Assembly: GCF_000025965.1 (NCBI RefSeq)
Contig: NC_006513.1
Span: 2,728,001 to 2,792,000 of the forward strand
Length of the DNA stretch: 64,000 bases
Source: Aromatoleum aromaticum EbN1
Lineage (GTDB): Bacteria; Pseudomonadota; Gammaproteobacteria; Burkholderiales; Rhodocyclaceae
Direction of reading: 5' to 3'
Both the position numbers and the translations under genes were made by a program. Below, one piece after another: positions 1 through 9,341 of this stretch; the stretch's first letter is position 1; each line of letters begins with the position of its first letter. The notes beneath the pieces were generated by a model that did not search any database, was not told where the DNA came from, and saw nothing but the letters and a program-made list of their open reading frames with translations.

Positions 1-609
1 CGTCGGGCCCGATGCGATGTTCGCCGGATCGTCGCCCGGGACATCCGAAATCAGCAGATTCACGACGCGCGCGGGATGGCAGGCGGCTGCGAGCCGTCCG
101 CCCTTGATCGCCGAAAGGTGGCGGCGCACGCAATTCATCTCCGCGATCGTCGCGCCGGACCTGAGCAGCGCGCGGCTGATCGCCTGCTTGTCGTCGAGGC
201 TGAGGCCGTGCGCCGGCAGCGGCAGCAGCGCCGAGCCGCCGCCCGAGATCAGGCAGATCACGAGGTCGTCCGCGTCGAGGCCGTGCACGAGTTCGAGCAT
301 GCGAAGCGCGGCGGCGAGTCCTGCGCCGTCGGGCACCGGATGCGCGGCTTCGACGATCTCGATGCGCTCGCACGGTATCGCATGGCCGTAACGCGTGACG
401 ACCAGCCCCGACAGCTCGCCCGGCCAGTGGCGCTCGAGCGCCTGCGCCATCGCCGCTGACGCCTTGCCGGCGCCGATGACGATCGTGCGCCCTTGCGGCG
501 GCGCCGGCAGGTGGGGTGGAACGCAGCGCCCGGGCTGCGCGGAAGCGACAGCGGCGGCGAACATGTTCTGCAGGATTTCGCGAGCAGCAGTGTGCGCAGC
601 GCAGGTCAT
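1..609 (-). CDS. Glycerate 2-kinase / hydroxypyruvate reductase-like (MOFRL family), 3' end cut off
   Basis: The reading frame on the minus strand begins MTCAAHTAAREILQNM and continues open to the left window edge, so only about the first 203 residues are present. Family hallmarks visible are an early glycine-rich segment (IVIGAGKASAAMAQAL), the phosphate-binding stretch LISGGGSALLPLP, and the conserved MNCVRRHLSAIKGGRLA and NLLISDVPGDDP segments. This is the GckA/TtuD family, which phosphorylates D-glycerate to 2-phosphoglycerate (some members were named hydroxypyruvate reductase). The start codon overlaps the stop of the hydroxypyruvate isomerase gene in an ATGA arrangement, so the two are translationally coupled and fit a glyoxylate/tartronate-semialdehyde/glycerate pathway. 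Family assignment is firm; exact substrate is inferred. Confidence 0.88.
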   Translation of the reverse strand, partial: MTCAAHTAAREILQNMFAAAVASAQPGRCVPPHLPAPPQGRTIVIGAGKASAAMAQALERHWPGELSGLVVTRYGHAIPCERIEIVEAAHPVPDGAGLAAALRMLELVHGLDADDLVICLISGGGSALLPLPAHGLSLDDKQAISRALLRSGATIAEMNCVRRHLSAIKGGRLAAACHPARVVNLLISDVPGDDPANIASGPT

Positions 610-1448
610 CGTGCTTTCCTTGCCGGTCGGGAGAGGCCGGTTGTCGTCTTCATCGGTCTTGGACGTTCGCGGCCCACCAACGCGTCGATCCAGCCGAGTC
701 CGTTCGTGGTGCCCGCGGCGGGGCGGTATTCGCAACCGATCCAGCCGTCGTAGCCGAGGCGGTCGATGTGGGCGAACAGCCAGGCGAAATTGATTTCGCC
801 CGTGCCGGGCTCGTTGCGCCCCGGCGTATCCGCGAGCTGCATGTGCGCGATCTTCGGCAGAAAGCGCGCGATCGTGTTGCCGAGCTCGCCTTCCATGCGT
901 TGCGCGTGGTAGATGTCGTACTGGATGAAGAGGTTGTCCGAGTCGACCGCTTCGATGAGTTCAGCCGCCTGCGCGGTACGGTTCAGATAGAAGCCCGGGA
1001 TGTCCCAGGTGTTGACCGGCTCGATCAGCAGGCGGATGCCGGCTTCGCCCAGCTTGCCTGCGGCAAAGCGCAGGTTGGCGACGAAAGTCTTGTGCAGCGT
1101 GTCGGGATCGACTCCGTGCGGCGCGATCCCGGCGAGGCAGTTGAGCTGCTTGGAACCGAGCGCCTGCGCGTACTCGATCGCGCATCCGACTCCGTCCTGG
1201 AACTCGCCGATGCGCTCGGGGTGACACGCGATGCCGCGCTCGCCGTGCTCCCAGTCGCCCGCAGGCAGGTTGTGCAGCACTTGCACGAGACCGGCGCGGT
1301 CGAGCCGCTCGGCGATCGCCTCCTTCGGCAGCGCATACGGAAATTGGAACTCGACGCCCCTGAAGCCAGCCTGCGCCGCCGCGCCGAAGCGGTCGAGGAA
1401 GTCGAGCTCGTCGAACAGCATCGTCAGGTTCGCAGCGAATCGGGGCAT
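606..1448 (-). CDS. hyi: Hydroxypyruvate isomerase
   Basis: A 280-residue TIM-barrel protein of the Hyi/IolE (xylose isomerase-like) superfamily. It starts MPRFAANLTMLFDELDFLDR, as is typical of hydroxypyruvate isomerases. Metal-site strands are visible as LLIEPVNTWDIPGFYL (Glu), QYDIYHAQRMEG (Asp/His), HMQLADTPGRNEPG (His/Asp) and GCEYRP (Glu). It interconverts hydroxypyruvate and tartronate semialdehyde in the cytosol. Its stop overlaps the start of the glycerate kinase gene (ATGA), making a two-gene glyoxylate/glycerate unit. The length equals the family norm. The last ~20 residues are rich in Arg/Lys/Pro and probably disordered. Confidence 0.9.
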   Translation of the reverse strand: MPRFAANLTMLFDELDFLDRFGAAAQAGFRGVEFQFPYALPKEAIAERLDRAGLVQVLHNLPAGDWEHGERGIACHPERIGEFQDGVGCAIEYAQALGSKQLNCLAGIAPHGVDPDTLHKTFVANLRFAAGKLGEAGIRLLIEPVNTWDIPGFYLNRTAQAAELIEAVDSDNLFIQYDIYHAQRMEGELGNTIARFLPKIAHMQLADTPGRNEPGTGEINFAWLFAHIDRLGYDGWIGCEYRPAAGTTNGLGWIDALVGRERPRPMKTTTGLSRPARKAR

Positions 1449-1620
1449 TCAGGTTTCTCCGTATCGTTTCAGCCCGCTTGCGGGCGGCAGCGGGTCAGCG
1501 CGGCGGCGATAAAGTGTATTCCCCCGCGCGCCGCGCCGCGATCACGGGTTATGATCCGCGCGGTTTCGCACTTTCCGTCCATTCCTGTCCGCACAAGCGC
1601 CACGCCACCAGACGCTGAGC

Positions 1621-2784
1621 ATGAAATTCTCCACGCACCCCGTATGGCTGGTCGGGTTCCGACCTTTCTTCATCCTCGCCTGCCTGTCCGGCATCGTGTT
1701 TCCGCTGGCATGGGCGGCGATCTTCGCCAATCACGCGGCGCTGCCGTCGCAGCGCTTTTCCGGGCTGCAATGGCACGCGCACGAGATGTTCTTCGGCTTC
1801 GGCTGGGCGGTCATCGGCGGCTTCCTGCTCACGGCGTCGAAAAATTGGGTCCAGATCCGCGGCCATCACGGACCGGCGCTGATGCTGCTGGTGGCGTTGT
1901 GGTTGTTTGAGCGGATCGGCATGTTTTTCGGCGGAAGCTGGCCGCCCGCGCTGTTCGCGCTGTCCAACGTCGCGTTCCTCGTCGCGATCGTCGCGATGCT
2001 GCTGTGGACGCTCCTCCGGCATCGCGCGACCGACAGCTTTCGCCGCGACAACTACTTCTTTCTGCTGATCCTGCCCGCTTTCCTGCTGGCGAAGTACCTG
2101 ATCCTGAGTCCGGAGGACTTTCGCGCCGGCTGGCTGATGGCGCTCGGGCTGTTCCGCGTCGCGTTCCTCGTGATGATGGAGCGCACGCTGACGCAGTTCA
2201 TGAAAGGCATTTTCCAGGTCGAGCTGTTGCGCCATCCGCTGCTCGACACCGCGATCAAGCTGCTCGCGGTGTCGCTCGCGCTCGCCGGCCTCATGCCGCC
2301 GTCGCTCGCGGCGACGCTCTCGTGCGTGCTGGCGCTGCTCTTGGCAATCCGCTTCGTGTTCTGGAAGCCGCAGCTCGGGCTGCGCCGGCTCGACCTCGCG
2401 GTCATGTACCTGGGCTATCTCGCGATCATCGCCCAGTTGCTGCTCGCCGCGCTCGACATCTGGGCTGCGCCGCCATGGATCGGCGCGCTGGCGCTGCATG
2501 TGTTCACGTTCGGCACGATGGGGCTGGTGATCCCGGCAATGCTGGTACGCATCTCGAAAGGCCACACCGGACGCAAAGTGGTGTTCGAGCCGGCCGACAA
2601 GCTTGCGCTATGGATCATGCTCGCGGGCTTCGTGCTGCGCATCGTGCTGACGCAACTCGACCCCGCCCGCTACGAGCTGTGGATCGACCTGTCCGCGCTG
2701 TGCTGGGCGGCCTGCTTCGGCCTTCTCGCGTGGCGCTACACGCCTTTCCTGCTGCAGGCGCGGATCGACGGCAAGGAGCACTGA
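1621..2784 (+). CDS. nnrS: NnrS family heme/copper membrane protein
   Basis: A 387-residue, very hydrophobic polytopic protein with about 12 membrane segments. The N-terminus (HPVWLVGFRPFFILA), the motif LQWHAHEMFFGFGWAVIGGFLLTASKNW and the later HVFTFGTMGLVIPAMLVRISKGHTGR are characteristic of NnrS. NnrS proteins bind heme and copper and are linked to resistance to nitric oxide or nitrosative stress in denitrifiers, where they are often under NnrR/Dnr control. No clear FNR/Dnr box was recognised in the 172-bp upstream gap. It is divergent from hyi. It supports a denitrifying lifestyle for the host; that part is inference. Confidence 0.9.
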   Translation: MKFSTHPVWLVGFRPFFILACLSGIVFPLAWAAIFANHAALPSQRFSGLQWHAHEMFFGFGWAVIGGFLLTASKNWVQIRGHHGPALMLLVALWLFERIGMFFGGSWPPALFALSNVAFLVAIVAMLLWTLLRHRATDSFRRDNYFFLLILPAFLLAKYLILSPEDFRAGWLMALGLFRVAFLVMMERTLTQFMKGIFQVELLRHPLLDTAIKLLAVSLALAGLMPPSLAATLSCVLALLLAIRFVFWKPQLGLRRLDLAVMYLGYLAIIAQLLLAALDIWAAPPWIGALALHVFTFGTMGLVIPAMLVRISKGHTGRKVVFEPADKLALWIMLAGFVLRIVLTQLDPARYELWIDLSALCWAACFGLLAWRYTPFLLQARIDGKEH

Positions 2785-2887
2785 GCGGTGCCGGCACGCA
2801 GCTCGTAATCCCCTGTTGCGGCCCCGGCGTGCAACGTTACCGGGTTGCTATGGTCGACGGGTTTTCCTTCCAGTCGAGGACTGCTCC

Positions 2888-4315
2888 ATGACTCTGGTAC
2901 GCGACAAGCTTTTCATCGACGGCCGCTGGGTCGCTGCGCAAGGCGGCGGCTTCATCGACGTCATCGACCCGAGCGACGCGTCGGTCTACGCCCGCATCCC
3001 CGAAGGCGTGCCGGCGGACGCCGAAGCGGCGATCGCCGCGGCGCGTGGCGCGTTCGATTCGTGGTCGCGCACGTCCCCGGCCGAACGCGCGCAATACCTC
3101 GAACGCATCGCCGCCGGCTTCCAGGCGCGCAGCGACGAACTCGCGGATGCGATCGCGCACGAAGTGGGCATGCCGCTGAAAATGGCATCGCGCATCCAGG
3201 TCGGCGGCCCGCTGTGGAGTTGGCAGCACTACGCGAAGCTCGCGCGCGAGTTCGAATGGGAAGCGCGCGTCGGCAATTCGCTCGTCGTGCGCGAGCCGGT
3301 CGGCGTCGTCGGCGCGATCACGCCGTGGAACTTCCCGCTCAACCAGATCACGCTGAAAGTCGCGCCGGCGCTCGCCGCCGGCTGCACCGTCGTGCTGAAG
3401 CCGTCCGAAGTCGCGCCGATCAACGCGTTCATCCTCGCCGAGATCATCGAGGCAGCGGGGCTACCGGCCGGCGTCTTCAACCTCGTCACCGGCTATGGCC
3501 CGGTCGTCGGCGAAGTGCTCGCGTCGGACCCGCGCGTCGACATGGTGTCTTTCACCGGCTCGACGCACGCCGGGCGGCGCGTCGCCGAGCTGGCCGCGGC
3601 AACGGTGAAGAAGGTCGCGCTCGAACTCGGCGGCAAGTCAGCAGCGATCGTGCTCGACGACGCGGATCTCGCTGCGGCGGTCAAGGGCACGGTGTCGAAC
3701 TGCCTGCTGAACTCCGGGCAGACGTGCTCGGCGCATACGCGGATGATCGTGCCGCGGGCGAAAGTCGACGAGGCGGCGACGCTCGCGGCAGCCGCCGCAT
3801 CGTCGTTCAAGGTCGGCCCGGCGCTCGCCGAAGGCAGCCGCCTCGGGCCGCTGGTGTCGCAGGCGCAGCGCGACCGCGTCGTCGGCTACATCCGCCGCGG
3901 CCTCGACGAAGGCGCGCGCCTCGCGTGTGGTGGCGTCGACGCGGCGCCTGCGGGCGCCGGTTTCTTCGTCGCGCCAACGGTGCTCGTCGTCGAGGACCCG
4001 AAAGCGACGGTCGCGCAGGAGGAGATCTTCGGCCCGGTGCTCGTGATCGTGCCGCACGACGGCGACGAGGATGCGATCTTGCTGGCGAACGATTCGATCT
4101 ACGGCCTCGCCGGCAGCGTGTGGGCCGGCACCGACGAACATGCGCTCGCGGTCGCGCGTCGCATCCGCACCGGCCAGGTCGATGTCAATGGCGCGCCGTG
4201 GAATCCGCTCGCGCCGTTCGGCGGCTACCGCCAGTCGGGCCTTGGGCGCGAGAACGGGGTGTACGGGCTCGAGGAATTCCTCGAGTACAAGGCGATCCAG
4301 CTGCGGCCGCGTTGA
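2888..4315 (+). CDS. NAD(P)-dependent aldehyde dehydrogenase
   Basis: Starting at ATG 2888 (MTLVRDKLFIDGRWVAAQGG, preceded by GAGGA) the product is 475 residues, the usual ALDH superfamily size. An upstream in-frame extension exists but lacks family similarity. Visible features: the Rossmann segment GVVGAITPWNFPLNQI, the general-base Glu in ALELGGKSA, the catalytic Cys in NSGQTCSAHTRMIVPR, and the C-terminal FGGYRQSGLGRENGVYGLEEFLEYK. The substrate cannot be read from the sequence; the length and C-terminus resemble broad-range aliphatic or aromatic aldehyde dehydrogenases. It lies convergent to the iron alcohol dehydrogenase gene. The 156-bp gap between them shows no clear terminator. Confidence 0.85.
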   Translation: MTLVRDKLFIDGRWVAAQGGGFIDVIDPSDASVYARIPEGVPADAEAAIAAARGAFDSWSRTSPAERAQYLERIAAGFQARSDELADAIAHEVGMPLKMASRIQVGGPLWSWQHYAKLAREFEWEARVGNSLVVREPVGVVGAITPWNFPLNQITLKVAPALAAGCTVVLKPSEVAPINAFILAEIIEAAGLPAGVFNLVTGYGPVVGEVLASDPRVDMVSFTGSTHAGRRVAELAAATVKKVALELGGKSAAIVLDDADLAAAVKGTVSNCLLNSGQTCSAHTRMIVPRAKVDEAATLAAAAASSFKVGPALAEGSRLGPLVSQAQRDRVVGYIRRGLDEGARLACGGVDAAPAGAGFFVAPTVLVVEDPKATVAQEEIFGPVLVIVPHDGDEDAILLANDSIYGLAGSVWAGTDEHALAVARRIRTGQVDVNGAPWNPLAPFGGYRQSGLGRENGVYGLEEFLEYKAIQLRPR

Positions 4316-4471
4316 GGCGCGTACTGCGGCTGCGGCTCAGGGCGACTCGAGAATCCGCCTGATCGCGTTCTCGCCGTACGGCTTCGAGACGCGAAGGGGG
4401 AGGCCGATGCGGCCGCCCCCGGTCGGGACGACGAGAAGACGGCCAGGCCGCCGCCTTTCGTCCTTTCGCCG

Positions 4472-5623
4472 TTACAGCGCGCCGCGGAAGATCGCCTCGA
4501 TGTCGGCCTGCGTGGCCGGGCGCGGGTTCGTCAGGCCGCAGGCATCATTCAGCGCGTTTGCGGCGAGCGTCGGGATGTCTTCCGCTTTGACGCCGAGCTG
4601 CGTCAGCCCGGCCGGGATGCCGACATCGGCAGCGAGTCGGCGGATCGCGGCAAGACAACCTTCTGCCGCCGCGGCGTCGTCGAGCGCATCGACGTCGGCG
4701 CCCATCGCGCGCGCGACGTCTGCAAGGCGCGTGGCCGAAAAGCTCGCGTTGAACGCCTCGACGTGCGGCAGCAGCACCGCGTTGCACACGCCGTGCGGCA
4801 GGTCATAGAACCCGCCGAGCTGATGTGCCATCGCGTGCACATAGCCGAGCGATGCGTTGTTGAACGCCATGCCGGCGAGGAACTGCGCATAGGCCATCTG
4901 CTCGCGCGCGTCGAGGTCGTTGCCGTCGGCGACCGCGCGGCGCAGGTTCGCCGCGATCAGCGTTACCGCCTTCAGTGCGCACGCGTCGGTGATTGGCGTC
5001 GCCGCGGTCGACACGTAGGCTTCGACCGCGTGCGTCAGCGCGTCCATACCGGTCGCGGCAGTCAGCGCGGCGGGCTTCGCGACCATCAGCGTCGGGTCGT
5101 TGACCGACAGGATCGGCGTGACGTTGCGGTCGACGATCGCCATTTTGATGTGGCGCGCTTCGTCGGTGATGATGCAAAAGCGCGTCATCTCGCTCGCGGT
5201 GCCGGCGGTCGTGTTGATCGCGACGAGCGGCAGCTGCGGCTTGGCCGAGCGGTCGACCCCTTCGTAGTCGCCGATCCGCCCGCCGTTGGTGGCGACGAGC
5301 GCGATGCCTTTCGCGCAGTCGTGCGGCGAGCCGCCGCCGAGCGAGATCACGCAGTCGCACTGCTTGTCGCGCAGCAGCGCGAGGCCGGCCTCGACGTTGC
5401 CGACGGTCGGATTCGGCTTCGCGCCGTCGAACACCGTCGCCTGGATGTCCTGCTCGGCGAGGAGGGCCGCGACCTTGTCGGCGACCCCGGCACGGGCGAG
5501 GCCGGCGTCGGTGACGATCAGCGCGTGGCGAAAGCCGTAACTGCGGATCGCGGCCATCGCGTCGGCGAGGCAGCCGGCGCCCATCAGGTTGACCGGGGGG
5601 ATGAAGAAAGTCGTCGTGCTCAT
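4472..5623 (-). CDS. Iron-containing alcohol dehydrogenase (group III)
   Basis: A 383-residue Fe-ADH family protein. The NAD-binding motif is [20 protein letters not shown]. Likely metal ligands lie in [13 protein letters not shown] and [41 protein letters not shown] is the family's substrate-side loop. It oxidises primary alcohols to aldehydes with NAD+ in the cytosol. It lies 79 bp downstream of an ExaC-type aldehyde dehydrogenase on the same strand and behind the same sigma-54 promoter, so alcohol to aldehyde to acid is the likely sequence. The start is preceded by AAAGGAAA. The natural alcohol (ethanol, 1-propanol or another) is unknown. Confidence 0.9.
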   Translation of the reverse strand: MSTTTFFIPPVNLMGAGCLADAMAAIRSYGFRHALIVTDAGLARAGVADKVAALLAEQDIQATVFDGAKPNPTVGNVEAGLALLRDKQCDCVISLGGGSPHDCAKGIALVATNGGRIGDYEGVDRSAKPQLPLVAINTTAGTASEMTRFCIITDEARHIKMAIVDRNVTPILSVNDPTLMVAKPAALTAATGMDALTHAVEAYVSTAATPITDACALKAVTLIAANLRRAVADGNDLDAREQMAYAQFLAGMAFNNASLGYVHAMAHQLGGFYDLPHGVCNAVLLPHVEAFNASFSATRLADVARAMGADVDALDDAAAAEGCLAAIRRLAADVGIPAGLTQLGVKAEDIPTLAANALNDACGLTNPRPATQADIEAIFRGAL

Positions 5624-5702
5624 GGTTCGATTTCCTTTGGATGCGGGAATGAGAATGAAATTGAAAGGGCTTTGCGCCCCGTTGTCGTGATTTGAATTGC
5701 GC

Positions 5703-7217
5703 TCAGAAGAAGCCGAGCTTGTCTTCGCTGTAGCTCACGAGCAGGTTCTTCGTCTGCTGGTAGTGATCGAGCATCATCTTGTGCGTCTCGCGGCCCATGC
5801 CCGACTGCTTGTAGCCGCCGAACGCTGCGTGCGCCGGGTAGGCGTGGTAGCAGTTCGTCCATACGCGGCCGGCTTCGATGTGGCGGCCCATGTGGAACGC
5901 GGTGTTGATGTTGCGCGTCCATACGCCGGCGCCGAGCCCGAACGGCGTGTCGTTCGCGATCGCGAGCGCCTCGTCGCGGTCCTTGAACGTCGTCACCGAC
6001 ACCACCGGGCCGAAAATCTCCTCCTGGAAGATGCGCATCTTGTTGTGGCCGCGGAACACCGTCGGTTGGATGTAGAAGCCGCCTTCGAGCTCGCCGTCGA
6101 GGTGCGCACGCTCGCCGCCGGCGAGTAGCTCGGCACCTTCGTCGCGCCCAATCGCGAGGTAGCTCTGGATCTTGTCCATCTGCTCGCGCGAGGCCTGAGC
6201 GCCGATCATCGTGGCCGGATCGAGCGGGTTGCCCTGGCGGATCTCGGCGACGCGTTTCAATGCGCGCTCGATGAAGCGCTCGTAGATCGATTCATGAATC
6301 AGCGCGCGGCTCGGGCAGGTGCACACTTCGCCCTGGTTCAGCGCGAACATCACGAAGCCTTCGATCGCCTTGTCGAAGAACGCGTCGTCCTGCGCTGCGA
6401 CATCGTCGAAGAAGATGTTCGGCGACTTGCCGCCGAGCTCGAGCGTCACCGGAATCAGGTTCTGGCTCGCGTAGCCCATGATCAGCCGGCCGGTGCCGGT
6501 TTCGCCGGTGAAGGCGATCTTCGCAATCCGCTTGCTCGACGCGAGCGGCTTGCCTGCCTCGACGCCGAAGCCGTTGACGATGTTGAGCACGCCCGGCGGC
6601 AGCAGATCGCCGACCAGTTCCGCGAACACGAGGATCGACAGCGGCGTCTGCTCGGCCGGCTTGAGCACCACGCAGTTGCCGGCGGCGAGCGCCGGCGCGA
6701 GCTTCCACGCCGCCATCAGCAGCGGGAAGTTCCACGGGATGATCTGGCCGACGACGCCGAGCGGCTCGTGGAAGTGGTACGCGACCGTGGTGTGGTCGAT
6801 CTCGCCGAGGCTGCCTTCCTGCGCGCGCACGCATGCGGCGAAGTAGCGGAAGTGGTCGATTGCGAGCGGGATATCGGCCGCGCGCGTCTCGCGGATCGGC
6901 TTGCCGTTGTCCCAGGTCTCGACCTGCGCGAGCGTCTCGAGGTTCGCTTCCATGCGGTCGGCGATGCGGTTCAGCACCCCTGCGCGCTCGGCGGCGCTCG
7001 TCCGGCCCCACGCGGCCTTGGCCTTGTGCGCGGCATCGAGCGCGAGCTCGACGTCCTGCTCGTCGGAGCGCGGAATCTCGCAGAGCGGCTTGCCGGTGAT
7101 CGGGGTGATGTTGTCGAAGTGGCGCCCGGCGACCGGCGGCAGCCACTGGCCGCCGATGTAGTTGCCGTAGCGGCCTTTCAGGTTCAGGCCGTAGCGGGCG
7201 GGGTCAAGCTTGTTCAT
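5703..7217 (-). CDS. Aldehyde dehydrogenase, ExaC/AldB type
   Basis: The start at 7217 ([20 protein letters not shown], with AGGAGGAG just upstream) gives 504 residues, matching ExaC/AldB/AcoD acetaldehyde dehydrogenases. A 24-codon upstream extension has no family similarity. The catalytic Cys sits in the diagnostic [16 protein letters not shown], the base Glu in [13 protein letters not shown], and the C-terminus ends [13 protein letters not shown] as in this subfamily. It oxidises short-chain aldehydes to carboxylates. It is the first gene of a two-gene unit with the Fe-ADH, transcribed away from the AcoR-like activator and behind a good -24/-12 promoter. Confidence 0.9.
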   Translation of the reverse strand: MNKLDPARYGLNLKGRYGNYIGGQWLPPVAGRHFDNITPITGKPLCEIPRSDEQDVELALDAAHKAKAAWGRTSAAERAGVLNRIADRMEANLETLAQVETWDNGKPIRETRAADIPLAIDHFRYFAACVRAQEGSLGEIDHTTVAYHFHEPLGVVGQIIPWNFPLLMAAWKLAPALAAGNCVVLKPAEQTPLSILVFAELVGDLLPPGVLNIVNGFGVEAGKPLASSKRIAKIAFTGETGTGRLIMGYASQNLIPVTLELGGKSPNIFFDDVAAQDDAFFDKAIEGFVMFALNQGEVCTCPSRALIHESIYERFIERALKRVAEIRQGNPLDPATMIGAQASREQMDKIQSYLAIGRDEGAELLAGGERAHLDGELEGGFYIQPTVFRGHNKMRIFQEEIFGPVVSVTTFKDRDEALAIANDTPFGLGAGVWTRNINTAFHMGRHIEAGRVWTNCYHAYPAHAAFGGYKQSGMGRETHKMMLDHYQQTKNLLVSYSEDKLGFF

Positions 7218-7265
7218 CGTGCTCCTCCTGTATTGGACGCATCGCTGCGGATGCACAGGACACAA

Positions 7266-7281
7266 CGCACGGAACGTGCCA
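7266..7281 (-). promoter_or_regulatory. Sigma-54 (-24/-12) promoter for the aldehyde/alcohol dehydrogenase unit
   Basis: Read on the minus strand: TGGCAC-GTTCC-GTGC, followed by G. The -24 element matches the TGGCAC consensus fully. The -12 element has one mismatch (GTGC for TTGC) at the correct 5-base spacing. The -12 element ends about 50 bp before the aldehyde dehydrogenase start, giving an expected leader of about 35-40 nt. A sigma-54 activator gene faces it across the intergenic region. Confidence 0.75.
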
Positions 7282-7431
7282 GCTAGCACGCATCGTGCAA
7301 TGCAGCATGAGAGGTTTCTTGCGCAGCAGGGCTTGTGAGGCAGCGATATTGCACCGCAAAAAAGGCGGGCGAAATTCGCCGCTTTTTTCGGCGCCCAAGC
7401 CGCGCATAATCGCGCCTATGACTTTCGTGGA

Positions 7432-7465
7432 GGTGTCGCAGCCCGGGACACCTGTCGCGAGACAG
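7432..7465. promoter_or_regulatory. Paired dyads, likely activator-binding sites (UAS)
   Basis: Two adjoining perfect inverted repeats: GGTGTC-N9-GACACC (7432-7452) and CTGTC-N4-GACAG (7452-7465). They lie about 150-185 bp upstream of the divergent sigma-54 promoter at 7266-7281, a normal enhancer distance, and just before the activator's own GTG start, which would also allow autoregulation. Assignment to the neighbouring activator is inference. Confidence 0.5.
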
Positions 7466-7482
7466 CCTGGACGAGGCCCCCC

Positions 7483-9339
7483 GTGACGCCGCTTTCCCTG
7501 ACCGAAGCCCGCCGCCGCTTTCTCGACGGCGCCGATCTGCCGCCGTGCAGCGTGCCTGAATCGATCCTGCGCTCATGGCGCCGCTGTCAGGGGCTCGGGC
7601 TCGACGTCGGCCGCTGGCGGCCGCCGTCGCGGCTCACCGAGTCCGAGCTGTCGGACCGGCGCGACGAGAACGCCGACTGGCTGCAGCTCGCGCGACCGAC
7701 GATCGACGCGCTGTTCGACAGCGTGCTCGACGACGGCCACGTCCTGATCGTCGCCGACCGCAGCGGGCTGATCCTCGACGAGATGGGCCACCCCGACTTC
7801 CTCGATCGCGCCGAACGCGTCGCGCTGATGCCCGGCATGGACTGGCGCGAGGACGTGCGCGGGACGAACGCGATCGGTACCGCGCTCGTGCTGGGCGGTG
7901 CGGCGACCGTGCGTGGTGGAGAGCATTTCCTCGAGCGTAACCGGCAGCTGTCGTGCACAGCGCAGGCGATCCACGACCCGCAGGGGCAGCTTCTCGGCGT
8001 GATCGACGTCTCCGGCCAACCGCGCCGGCTGCACGACGCGCATCGGCTGCAGGTCGAAGCGGCGGTGCGCCATATCGAGCAGCGGCTGTTCGACCGGCAG
8101 ACTGCGCGGCTGCACGAGCTGCGGCTCGCGTCCGAGCCGGCGCTGCTCGCGACGCCGCGCTGCGGTCGGCTGGGCTTCGACGACGAGGGCGTGCTGCGCG
8201 CGGCCAACCGCGTCGCTCTCGCGTCGCTCGGGCTGGACCGGACGGCGCTCGGCCGCAGCCGTTTCGTCGACCTGTGCGGCCAGAGTCTGGAACACTGGCT
8301 CAGCCGTCACGACACGCATGTCGCATCGCTGCGCCACGCGGGCGGCGTGCTGTCGGCGCGGCTGCTGCTCGCGCGGCCGCCGGCCGAACTGGCCGTTCCC
8401 CGACGAGAATCGTCCGGAAGAAGTCGGGAAACGCCATCCGCAGGGTCGGCGAACGCGGCGACCGGCATGCTCGGCGTCGGTTTGCCGGCGGGCCTGCTCG
8501 ACACCGCGCGCCGCCTGCTCGACGCCGACATCCCGGTGCTGCTGCTCGGCGAGACCGGCGTCGGCAAGGAGCGCTTCGTGCAGGCGTTGCATGCCGGCTG
8601 CAGTCGCCGCGGCCGCCCGCTCGTCGCGGTCAACTGCGCGGCGATTCCCGAAGGGCTGATCGAATCGGAGCTGTTCGGTTACGAGGAGGGCGCCTTCACC
8701 GGCGCGCGCCGCCAGGGCAGCAAAGGCCGGCTGCGCGAGGCCGACGGCGGCGTGCTGTTTCTCGACGAGATCGGCGACATGCCGGCGAGCCTGCAGGCGC
8801 GCTTGCTGCGGGTGCTGCAGGAGCGGGTCGTGCAGCCGCTCGGGGGCGGTGCCGGCCAACGAATCGATGTGCGCATCGTCGCCGCGACCCACCGCGACCT
8901 CGCCCACGAAGTCGCTGGCGGGCGCTTTCGGGCCGATCTCTACTACCGGCTTGGTCATTACCCGCTGCGGCTGCCGCCGCTGCGCGAGCGCGGCGATGTC
9001 GCGCAGATCGCCGCGGCGTTGCTGGCCGATCACGGCGGCGCGCAGCGCGGCATCACGCTGTCGCCGGAGCTGGCCGCTTTCGTCCGCCGCTACCCGTGGC
9101 CAGGCAACCTCAGGCAGCTGGACAACCTGCTGTGCACGCTGCTCGCGCTCGTCGACGACGGCACGCTACTGACGCCGACCCATCTGCCCGACACGCTGCG
9201 TGACGATGCCGCACCGCAAGCCGGGGGCGACGCCGCACTGCAGGCGGCGCTCGCCCGTCATGGCGGCAACGCCAGCGCGGCCGCGCGCGCGCTCGGCATC
9301 AGCCGCAGCACGCTGTACCGTCGCCTCGGCCGGGGCTGA
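7483..9339 (+). CDS. Sigma-54-dependent transcriptional activator, AcoR-like
   Basis: A 618-residue protein with the AcoR/MimR layout. The N-terminus contains the family signature SILRSWRRC, followed by a GAF sensor domain at about residues 65-200 (RGTNAIGTALVLGG, SCTAQAIHDPQGQLLGVIDVSG). The AAA+ domain is at about 330-555, with Walker A GETGVGKE near residue 355 and the sigma-54 contact motif GAFTGA near 403. A Fis-type HTH ends the protein (NASAAARALGISRSTLYRRL). The start is GTG. It probably senses an alcohol, an aldehyde or a related metabolite and activates the divergent dehydrogenase pair through the promoter at 7266-7281. The effector is unknown. Confidence 0.88.
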   Translation: MTPLSLTEARRRFLDGADLPPCSVPESILRSWRRCQGLGLDVGRWRPPSRLTESELSDRRDENADWLQLARPTIDALFDSVLDDGHVLIVADRSGLILDEMGHPDFLDRAERVALMPGMDWREDVRGTNAIGTALVLGGAATVRGGEHFLERNRQLSCTAQAIHDPQGQLLGVIDVSGQPRRLHDAHRLQVEAAVRHIEQRLFDRQTARLHELRLASEPALLATPRCGRLGFDDEGVLRAANRVALASLGLDRTALGRSRFVDLCGQSLEHWLSRHDTHVASLRHAGGVLSARLLLARPPAELAVPRRESSGRSRETPSAGSANAATGMLGVGLPAGLLDTARRLLDADIPVLLLGETGVGKERFVQALHAGCSRRGRPLVAVNCAAIPEGLIESELFGYEEGAFTGARRQGSKGRLREADGGVLFLDEIGDMPASLQARLLRVLQERVVQPLGGGAGQRIDVRIVAATHRDLAHEVAGGRFRADLYYRLGHYPLRLPPLRERGDVAQIAAALLADHGGAQRGITLSPELAAFVRRYPWPGNLRQLDNLLCTLLALVDDGTLLTPTHLPDTLRDDAAPQAGGDAALQAALARHGGNASAAARALGISRSTLYRRLGRG

Positions 9340-9341
9340 AC

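Noticed and set aside
4316-4471. Terminator between the convergent aldehyde and alcohol dehydrogenase genes
   Set aside because: GC-rich with weak partial pairings but no clear stem plus T-run on either strand.
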